A DNA stretch of 64,000 bases from Triticum aestivum (lineage: Eukaryota; Streptophyta; Magnoliopsida; Poales; Poaceae): NCBI RefSeq assembly GCF_018294505.1, contig NC_057796.1, forward strand, positions 269,216,259 to 269,280,258. The letters run 5' to 3'. A program made the translations under genes and the position numbers. Below the pieces are notes generated by a model, which saw only the letters and a list, made by a program, of their open reading frames with translations, did no database searches and had not been told where the DNA came from. Within the stretch, counting starts at the first letter, position 1, and each line of letters starts with the position of its first letter. Below, piece after piece: positions 56,048 through 64,000 of this stretch.

Positions 56048-57374
56048 CTCATGTTTCAAATTTGTTACATAACATTTACCATACGTGCATGCTACGGGAC
56101 TTGCAAACTTCAACACAAGTATTTCTCAAATTGACAACTACTCAACTAGCACAACTTTAATATTACTATCTCCATATCTCAAAACAACTATCAAGTATCA
56201 AACTTATCTTAGTATTCAATGCACTTATATGGAAGTTTTTATCTTGGATGCCTATCATATTAGGACTAAATTTATAACCAAAGCAAATTACCATGCTATT
56301 CTAAAGGACTCTCAAAATAATATAAGTGAAGCATGAGAGATCAATTATTTCTATAAAATATAACCACCACCGTGCTCTAAAAGATATAAGTGAAGCACTA
56401 GAGCAAAATTGTCTAACTCAAAAGATATAAGTGAAGCACATAGAGTATTCTAATAAATTCCGAATAATGTGTGTCTGTCTCAAAAGGTGTGTACAGCAAG
56501 TATGATTGTGGAGAACTAACAAGCGAAGACTCAAATCATACAAGACGCTCGAAGCAAAACACATATCATGTGGTGAATAAAAATATAGATCCAAGTAAAG
56601 TTACCGATGAATGAAGACAAAAGAGGGGATGCCTTCTGGGGCATCCCCAAGCTTAGGCTTTTGGGTTGTCCTTAGATTTTACCTTGGGGTGCCTTGGGCA
56701 TCCCCAAGCTTAGGATCTTGCCACTCCTTGTTCCATAATCCATCAAATCTTTACACAAAACTTGAAAACTTCACAACACAAAACTTAACAGAAAATCTCG
56801 TGAGCTCCGTTAGCGAAAGAAAACAAAACACCACTTCAAGGTACTGTAATGAAATCATTATTTATTTATATTGGTGTTAAACCTACTGTATTCCAACTTC
56901 TCTATGGTTCATAAACTCCATTACTAGCCATAGATTCATCAAAATAAGCAAACAACACACGAAAAACAGAAACTATCAAAAACAGAACAGTCTGTAGTAA
57001 TCTGTAACTAATGAGAACTTATGGAACTCCAAAAATTCTCAAATAAATTTCTGGACGTGAGGAATTTATCTATTAAACATCTGCAAAAAGAATCAACTAA
57101 ATAGCACTGTCCAGTAAAAAGTTGTAGCTAATCTCGTAAGCGCTAAAGTTTCTGTTTTTTACAGCAAGATCGCAAAGATTTTCCCCAAGTCTTCCCAAAG
57201 GTTATACTTGGCACAAACACTAATTAAAACACAAAACCATATCTAAACAGAAGCTAGATGGATTATCTATTCCTAAACAGAACCAAAAAGCAAAAAAATA
57301 AAATAAAATTGGGTTGCCTCCCAACAAGCGCTATCGTTTAACGCCCCTAGCTAGGCATAAAGGCAAGGATAGAT
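56048..57374 (-). mobile_element. Sabrina-like retrotransposon, internal region right of element 3
   Basis: AT-rich internal sequence continues from 35364. Short repeats aaaagatataagtgaagca recur near 56300, 56375 and 56420, and ggcatccccaagcttagg occurs twice (56638 and 56698). There is no coding motif up to the gag-like ORF. Pol is absent, as on the other side. Confidence 0.7.
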
Positions 57375-58187
57375 CTAGGTATTGCCATCTTTGGGCGGCA
57401 ATTCTTCAATGGAACACTTATAACCTTTAGAAGTTTCCTTCTTTTTATCAATGATTAAACTCCTAGGCAAGAAATCAAGAAAATCATTTGTAGTAAAAGG
57501 TTCCTTAATGATAGCGACAAAGTTGGGGTGAACACTTATGGATTTGAGATCCGCATCTTCCTTACTAGAAGTTTCACCGTTATTTTTAGGAACAAACATT
57601 AATTTTGCAATTTTAGTAGGAGGTTTTGGAGTAATTTTCGCAGAAGAAAAGGATGACCCTAAGTTGGTAATAATATTCTCAATTTTATCGATTCTAGTGG
57701 AATCTTGATCTATCTTTTCATTAACCATGGGTTCCTTTTCTTTGAAATTTTTAAGAGCAACTCCTACCTTAGATCCATATTGGGTAATTTGGTTGTCGAT
57801 CTTTTTATCCAAATTTTCAATCAACTCTACGGTGGCAACTTTATTTTCAATAATCTCAAGCCTTTGCATCACATTTTCCAAAGTTAAAATAGTTCCATTA
57901 ACCAAAAGAGGTGGTGGCCCAAACAAATCTATCATGGTATTATAAGAATCAAAAGTATGGCTACCCAAAAAATTCCCTCCGGTAATGGTATCAAGAATAT
58001 ATCTATTCCAAGGAGTGATGCCTACATAAAAATTGCGAAGAAGAACGTAAGTAGATTGCTTCCTAGTAGATCTATTTTGCACATTGCAAATTCTGTACCA
58101 AGCATCTTTTAGAATTTCTCCCTCCCTTTGTTTAAAATTAAGAGCTTCATTCTCGGGAGACAAAGGAGTAGATAAAGGACTAGCCAT
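57375..58187 (-). CDS. Sabrina-like gag-type ORF
   Basis: The ORF from the ATG at 58187 (MASPLSTPLSPENEALNF) to 57375 is intact, about 270 codons. It could start further up at 58268, where an extra hydrophobic stretch (LPFYSLSLSVLLFFACFAVM) is encoded; I prefer the inner start. Motifs: WYRICNVQNRSTRKQSTYVL, FYVGITPWNRYILDTITGG, then a helical part with ENVMQRLEIIENKVATVELI and a lysine-rich C-terminus. I recognise this from memory as the gag-like protein of the Sabrina-type group. There is no zinc knuckle. It would need pol from another element. Confidence 0.72.
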   Translation of the reverse strand: MASPLSTPLSPENEALNFKQREGEILKDAWYRICNVQNRSTRKQSTYVLLRNFYVGITPWNRYILDTITGGNFLGSHTFDSYNTMIDLFGPPPLLVNGTILTLENVMQRLEIIENKVATVELIENLDKKIDNQITQYGSKVGVALKNFKEKEPMVNEKIDQDSTRIDKIENIITNLGSSFSSAKITPKPPTKIAKLMFVPKNNGETSSKEDADLKSISVHPNFVAIIKEPFTTNDFLDFLPRSLIIDKKKETSKGYKCSIEELPPKDGNT

Positions 58188-58275
58188 GACGGCGAAGCAA
58201 GCAAAAAAGAGGAGAACGGAAAGAGAGAGCGAATAAAACGGCAAGGGTGAAGTGGGAGAGGAAAACAAGAGGGAA

Positions 58276-58278
58276 ATG
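58276..58278. repeat. Possible CACTA-2 target duplication (ATG)
   Basis: ATG precedes CACTAC. CACTA elements duplicate 3 bp. The other copy is outside the window, so this cannot be confirmed. Confidence 0.4.
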
Positions 58279-58811
58279 CACTACAAAAAAGGACACATCC
58301 GTGACATTTTGGGACGAACGAATATTTTTTCTGTCATACATATGACACTTCTATGACGATAATTGTGACAAAACCCGGTATCATCATAGATGTGGTGGGC
58401 TCCTACTTCTATGACAAAAAATCATGACAGAAAATGGGCTTTTCGTCCTGGGCGGGCCGGAGACGCAGTTGCATGACATTCTTTGGGCCGCCCATGACGG
58501 AAAAAACCGTGGTAGAAGCGAGGACGAGGAAAATTTCGGGGAGTTCCCGGTTACGGTGGGAGGTCGGGGGCCGAGCGATGCGTGTTTCTCTCGTACACGT
58601 ACGCGCGCGTGTGCGAGGCGTTGGCTCTAACTGAACCCGAGCGAGGCGTTGGGCTCTAACTGAACCCGAGCGATTGCAGTGCAGGCTACGCATTACTGAA
58701 CTCGAGCGATCGATCGATGGCTGTTAACTAAACCCGATTGCGCGATTCCTTCGCTACTGCTGCTAACTGAAGCCGATCGATGCTGCCTCTGGGATGAACA
58801 GTGAGCGTTGC

Positions 58812-59072
58812 NNNNNNNNNNNNNNNNNNNNNNNNNNNNNNNNNNNNNNNNNNNNNNNNNNNNNNNNNNNNNNNNNNNNNNNNNNNNNNNNNNNNNNNNN
58901 NNNNNNNNNNNNNNNNNNNNNNNNNNNNNNNNNNNNNNNNNNNNNNNNNNNNNNNNNNNNNNNNNNNNNNNNNNNNNNNNNNNNNNNNNNNNNNNNNNNN
59001 NNNNNNNNNNNNNNNNNNNNNNNNNNNNNNNNNNNNNNNNNNNNNNNNNNNNNNNNNNNNNNNNNNNNNNNN
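58812..59072. other. Run of 261 N
   Basis: It lies in the CACTA-2 minisatellite, so array length is unknown. The flanks are minisatellite units, and long reads would be needed to size it. Confidence 0.95.
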
Positions 59073-59300
59073 CCCGTGGTGTGGTGGAGGGCTGGATGAA
59101 CAGTAGACGGTGGAGGGGTGCCCATGGAGGGGTGGTTGAACAGGACCCTGTGGTGTGGAGGGCTGGATGAACAGTAGACGGTGGAGGGGTGCCCGTGGAG
59201 GGGTGGTTGAACAGTAGCCGGTGGAGTAGCGCGCGGTGGAGGCTGGATGAACAGGAGCCCGTGGAGGCTGGTGGAGGTCGACGGTGGAGATGAACAGTAT
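59073..59300. repeat. CACTA-2 minisatellite
   Basis: Units of the type gtggagggctggatgaacag and gtggaggggtggttgaacag alternate with gtagacggtggaggggtgcc blocks. It is the same family as 17935-18420. Confidence 0.85.
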
Positions 59301-60289
59301 CCCGTGGAGTCCCGTTTTGCGGTACGCCACACCCCTCCCGATGAACAGGACCCCCGTTTCGACCGTAGGAGGTCCGTGTCGTCAGTTTTGCGGTACGCCA
59401 CACCCCTCCCGATCAACAGGACCCCGTTTCGACCGTAGGAGGTCCACGCCACACCCCTCCCGATGAACAGGACCCCCGTTTCGACCATACGAGGTCCGTT
59501 TCCTCCGTTTTGCGGTACGCCACACCCCTCCCGATCAACAGGACCCCGTTCCGAACGTAGGAGGTCCGTTTCCTCCATTGTGCAGTACGCCAGGCCTCAT
59601 TTCTATCGCCTGTTCCGTCCAAGCCCTCCCGATGAAAACGACCACGCATTCCATTCCGACCCAGCCGGTTGGCTCCCACGCGTTCCGTTGCCTCCCGATG
59701 AACACGACGCATTATGTTGCCTTCCCATGAACACGACGCATTCCGTTGCCTCCCCATGAACACGACGACGACGCTGTTTCTCCGTTCCGACCTAGCCATG
59801 TACACGAGCCCTGGCCGTACGTATGCGCGAGTAGGCATTCGAGACCCCGCCCGTATGTACACATACGTGGCCGTATTTTCTTTCTTGCACCCTGGCCGCT
59901 GTACGTACGTGTACATGCTACGTGCGCGCCTCTACTACGACACGTACGCGCCTCTACTACGACACGTGCGCGCCTCTACATCCACCAGTATATATGTACG
60001 TACACGTTCGCGACCAGAATGACAACGCTACGTACGCTTCGACCAGGTGGGTCCCGACTGTCAGGCACTTCCTTGCCTGCGAAGATGTAGCTGGTGGGTC
60101 CCAGCACTCAGGCGGGCGAATCGTTTTTTTTTGCCCGGACGCACTTGCTTGCGTGCGAAGATGTAGCTGGTGGGTCCCACCAGTCAGGGGGAAATGTTTT
60201 TTCGCGAAATACAGTGGCCCGTCCGGTGGGTCCCAGCTGTCAGGTGGAGGAATTATTATTTTCCGCGTAATAAGGAGGCACTTCCTTGC
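59301..60289. repeat. CACTA-2 block-repeat zone
   Basis: At 59305-59600 a 70-120-bp unit (ttttgcggtacgccacaccc, ctcccgatgaacaggac, tttcgaccgtaggaggtcc) recurs three or four times with varying length. It is followed by cctcccgatgaacacgacgc repeats (59690-59765), cgcgcctctactacgacac repeats (59925-59975) and, from 60050, alternating ggtgggtccca/gctgtcagg and ttccttgcgtgcgaagat units of 60-80 bp. No gene. Confidence 0.8.
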
Positions 60290-63200
60290 TGCGGCCGTGG
60301 ACCCAGCTGTCAGCCTCTCCACGTACAGTCCACGTCCGATGAAAGTCGTTCCTTGACCACGTTGACCACGCCGCGCCGAGAGCACCAGGGCGGTTGACGA
60401 CGGCGAGGCCTAGGAAGGGGACGACGGGGAGCCGGGGAAGACGCGGTAGTGGAAGCCCGCGCGGAGAGGAGTACGAGGGTTCACTGGTTCGGCTGCGGTG
60501 TGAGGCTACCGTCGCCGCAGGGCATGGCCAGTGGTGGGAATAGTAGGGGGTGGTGAGGCCTCCGCGGCAGCACAGCCGGCCACGGGAGGCAAGAGCATGC
60601 GACACGACCGGCGCTGCTTTGGGCGGCTGGAGCAACAAGACCAGAGGTTGAAGAAGCACTACGGCCGTTGGATGGACATCGTACGGTCACTGGAGCTAGA
60701 ATCATTAATATTGCCTAAAGTTGACAAAGGCCCCCGTCCCAGTCAACTTAGTAGGCCCACAAGTCAGCCTCCCAACATGGTGGGTCCTAACTAGCAGGGG
60801 GAGTATTCATTTTTTTGTGCGTAATAAGGAGGCACTTCCTTGCGAGCGAAGATATAGCTGGTGGGTCCGAGCTGTCAGCGGCGGTAACATTTTTCTTGCG
60901 AAATACAGAGGCCCGTTCGGTGGGTCCCTGATGTCAGGTGGAGGAATCATTATTTTGCGCGTAATAAGGAGGCATTTCCTTGCGTGCGGCCGTGGACCCA
61001 GCTGTCGGCCTCTCCACGTACAGTCCACTTCAGATGCATGTCGGTCGATGACCACGTTGACCAGGCCGCGCCGAGAGCACTAGGGCGGGGGACGACGTGA
61101 GGCCTAGGAAGGGAACGACACGGAGGCAGGGAAGACTCGGCAGTTGTTTCCCACGCGGAGGGGAGTACGACTATACGAGGGTTTACTAGTTCGTCTGCCG
61201 TCGCCAGAGAATAACAGCAGGTGTGGGTGAGTAGAGGGATGGCTAGGCCAGCGATGGGAGTATGGTGGGGCGGTGAGGCCTGCGCGGTAGCAGAGCCGGC
61301 CGCGAGGAGGAGGGAGCAGGCAGTCCCGCCGGCGCTTGTTTGAGCGTCTGGAGCAGGAAGAGCAGAGATTGAAGAAGCACGACGGCCGTTGGATGGCCAT
61401 CCAACAGTCACTGCTTGTGCGTAAACCTTTTTTTAGGAAAGCCTCAAATCTGTGGAAAACCGCATACAGCCCATCTGCCATTATTTCTAATAATTTACAG
61501 CCCATTTGCTAATTATTAAGTTTTTTTGGAGCCCATATTCTTTTTGTTAGCATTACAGCCCATATTGTGGCCACGGTTAAAAAATTATACGAAATTTTGC
61601 ATATTTCGGTGCTGTCCGAACCGTTTTTAATCCTGAAATTTCGACTCACATTCAAACTGATTTTAAAAATAAATGTATATCAATATAAAATCCAACAAAT
61701 TCTCCACGCATAAAAATTAATGTAATTTAAAATCTCGAAATGAAAAAAATATATTTTAAACTAATTGCCGGTTGATGTGTTTTAAAAATGTACAGCCCAT
61801 TTCTCATTACTGATGGGCCATTTTCTCGGCCAGCCGAATGAAAGCTCTCCTCGTCTTGAAAGATTTGCAGCCCAACAGGCCTGACAAAGCGACTTACTTG
61901 GCAAAGCACAAAGAAACTGGGCTGTGGCCATGGACCCAGCTGTCAGCCTCTCCACGTACAGTACTCTTCCGATGGAAGTCGTTCCTTGACCACGTTGACC
62001 ACGCCTCGCGGAGAGCACCACGGCGGTGGACGACGGCGAGGCCTGGGAAGGGGACGACGCGGAGCTGGGGAAGACGCGGCAGTGGAAGCCCGCGCGGAGA
62101 GGAGTACGAGGGTTCACTGGTTCGGCTGCGGTGTGAGGCTGCCATCGCCACAGGGCCTGGCCGGCGGTGGGAATAGTAGGGGGCGTTGAGGCCTCCGCGG
62201 CTGCACAGCCGGCCACGGGAGGCAGGAGCATGCGGCACGACCGTCGCTGCTTTGGGCGGCTGGAGCAAGAAGACCAGAGGTTGAAGAAGCACTACGGCCG
62301 TTGGATGGACATCGTACGGTCACTGGAGCTAGAATCGTTCATATTGACTAAAGTTGACAAAGGCCCCCATCCCAGTCAACTTAGTAGGCCCACAAGTCAG
62401 CCTCCCACCATGGTGGGTCCGAGCTAGCAGGGGGAGTATTCATTTTTTGTGTGTAATAAGGAGGCACTTCCTTGCGTGCGAAGATATAGCTGGTGGGTCC
62501 GAGCTGTCAGCGGCGGTAACGTTTTTTTCGCGAAATACAGAGGCCCTTTCGGTGGGTCCCTGATGTCAGGTGGAGGAATCATTATTTTGCACGTAATAAG
62601 GAGGCACTTCCTTGCGCGCGGCCGTGGACCCAGCTGTCGGCCTCTCCACGTACAGTCCACTTCAGATGCATGTCGGTCGTTGACCACGTTTACCAGGCCG
62701 CGCCGAGAGTACTAGGGCGGTGGACAACAGCGAGGCCTAGGAAGGGAACGACACGGAGGCAGGGAAGACTCGGCAGTTGTTTCCCACGCGGAGGGGAGTA
62801 CGACTGTATGAGGGTTAACTGGTTCGTCTGCCGTCACCGGAGAATAACAGCAAGGGTGGGTGAGTAGAGGGATGGCTAGGCCAGCGATCGGAGTACGGTG
62901 AGGCGGTGAGGCCTGCGCGGCAGCAGAGCTGACCGCGGGGAGGAGGGAGCAGGCAGCCCCGTCGGCGCTTGTTTGAGCGGCTGGAGCAGGAAGAGCAGAG
63001 ATTGAAGAAGCACGACGGCCGTTGGATGGCCATCCAACAGTCACTTCTTGTGCATCAACCTTTTTTTAGGAAAGCCTCAAATCTGTGGAAAATAGCATTC
63101 AGCCCATCCGCCATTATTTCTAATAATTTACAGCCCATTTGCTAATTATTAAGGTTTTTTTGGAGCCCTTATTCTTTTTGTTAGCATTACACCCCATATT

Positions 63201-64000
63201 GTGGCCACGGTTAAAAAATTATATGAAATTTTGCATATTTCGGTGCGGTCCGAAATGTTTTTAATCCCGAAATTTCGACTCACATTCAAACTGATTTTAA
63301 AAATAAATGTATATCAATATAAAATCCAACAAATTCTCCACGCATAAAAATTAATGTAATTTAAAATCTCGAAATGAAAAAAAAGATATTTGAAACTAAT
63401 TGCCGGTTTGAAGTGTTTTAAAAATGTACAGCCCATTTCTCATTACTGATGGGCCATTTTCTCGGCCAGCCGAATGAAAGCTCTCCTCGTCTTGAAAGAT
63501 TTGCAGCCCAACAGGCGTGACAAAGCGACTTACTTGGCAAATCACAAAAAAACTGGGCTGTGGCCGTGGACCCAGCTGTCAGCCTCTTCACGTACAGTAC
63601 TCTTCTGATGGAAGTCGTTCCTTGACCACGTTGACCACGCCGCGCGAAGAGCACCACGGCGGTGGACGACGGTGAGGCCTAGGAAGGGGACGATGCAGAG
63701 CCGGGGAAGACGCGGCAGTGGATGCCCGCGCGGAGAGGAGTACGAGGGTTCACTGGTTCGGCTGCGGTGTGAGGCTGCCGTCGCCGCAGGGCCTGGCCAG
63801 CGGTGGGAATAGCAAGGGGCGGTGAGGCCTCCGCGGCAGCACAGCCGGCCACGGGAGGCAGGAGAATGTGGCATGACCGGCGCTGCTTTGGGCGGCTAGA
63901 GCAAGAAGACCAGAGGTTGAAGAAGCACTACGGCCGTTGGATGGACATGGTACAGTCACTGGAGCTAGAATCGTTCATATTGACTAAAGTTGACAAAGGC
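60290..64000 (+). repeat. 1.63-kb tandem repeat with two related halves
   Basis: The block tggacccagctgtcag marks each half: 60298, 60993, 61931, 62625 and 63564. The spacing pattern 695, 938, 694, 939 gives a period of about 1633 bp made of a half A (for example 60290-60720) and a half B (60985-61420), then a ~490-bp AT-rich spacer (61420-61910). A and B share order and many blocks (tccacgtacagt, ttgaccacgttgacca, gaggcctaggaaggg, tggtgggtcc) but differ in detail. At least 2.27 periods are in the window. It ends at the edge. Confidence 0.9.
61420..61910. repeat. AT-rich spacer of the 1.63-kb repeat, first copy
   Basis: It has long AT runs, aattaatgtaatttaaaatc and similar. Copies of acagcccat or gagcccata occur near 61466, 61498, 61530, 61553 and 61792, with gatgggccat near 61822. 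It is repeated at 63055-63545 with few changes. No gene. Confidence 0.8.

Larger units (their letters stand above)
58279..64000 (+). mobile_element. CACTA-2 transposon (same family as CACTA-1), left part
   Basis: It begins with CACTACAAAAAAGGACACAT and continues nearly identically to CACTA-1 for the first 160 bp (subterminal TGACA motifs, then a gggcttttc block). The order of blocks is: subterminal repeats, minisatellite, a gccacacccctcccgatga repeat zone, a ttccttgcgtgcgaag zone, then 1.63-kb tandem repeats. No transposase is in the window. It is inserted in the gag-leader part of the Sabrina-like element. The right terminus is not in the window. Confidence 0.9.

Noticed and set aside
60240..60659. 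Minus-strand frame of 139 codons in the 1.63-kb repeat (and copies at 61894-62292 and 63542-63874)
   Set aside because: It differs in length between repeat copies, is interrupted in the B halves and has no recognisable motif. The plus strand of the same stretch holds the more conserved segment.
1..64000. CRISPR arrays, tRNA or rRNA genes, bacterial-type operons or a defence system
   Set aside because: The window is plant repeat DNA. The repeats seen are minisatellites, LTRs and CACTA arrays without CRISPR-like spacers. The tRNA-like matches are only primer-binding sites of retroelements.

Overview
The window is a gene-poor stretch of a large grass genome, almost certainly a Triticeae species (wheat, Aegilops, barley or rye group). 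It is built almost entirely of nested LTR retrotransposons and CACTA DNA transposons. The Triticeae call rests on the style of the elements and on an LTR that I recognise from memory as Sabrina/Fatima-like; no database was consulted. The only host gene I can support is an F-box gene, and it is broken.

Layout. 1-1195 is the end of an LTR cut by the window edge. 1196-1990 holds two degenerate ~500-bp direct repeats. 2000-2763 is the upstream region of the F-box gene, with a 123-bp tandem duplication. The F-box gene starts at 2764 and is split at 2965 by element 1, a Ty3/Gypsy chromovirus on the minus strand (2966-17287, target duplication CCGAC). The F-box frame resumes exactly at 17293 and is cut again at 17425 by a CACTA transposon (CACTA-1). 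CACTA-1 is interrupted by element 2, a Tat-type Gypsy on the plus strand (18574-32257, CCTCC). It resumes at 32258-32871 and is then interrupted by a Sabrina-like Gypsy on the minus strand (from 32872). That element holds element 3, a non-autonomous Tat-type element on the minus strand (35370-56047, CTCAT). Element 3 holds element 4, a Tat-type Gypsy on the minus strand (39694-53473, GGCAC). The Sabrina-like element resumes at 56048 with its gag-like ORF. It is cut at 58279 by a second CACTA of the same family as the first (CACTA-2), which runs off the right edge with a 1.63-kb tandem repeat.

The deepest path is F-box gene > CACTA-1 > Sabrina-like > element 3 > element 4. Four insertions have perfect 5-bp target duplications and TG...CA ends. 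By-eye LTR divergence fits the nesting: element 4 about 1.4%, element 1 about 1.5-2%, elements 2 and 3 about 5-6%.

Coding content is retroelement gag, protease, reverse transcriptase, RNase H and integrase, nearly all broken by stops and frameshifts. Three accessory ORF types stand out. Element 1 has an extra sense ORF between its 5' LTR and gag. Elements 2 and 4 carry a long spliced ORF antisense to gag-pol. Element 3 has lost gag-pol and keeps only such an antisense ORF. Most premature stops are TAG at positions that look like former CAG codons, as expected from decay of methylated transposons. Two runs of N (3935-3944 and 58812-59072) lie in tandem repeats, and the first is very probably an assembly artefact.
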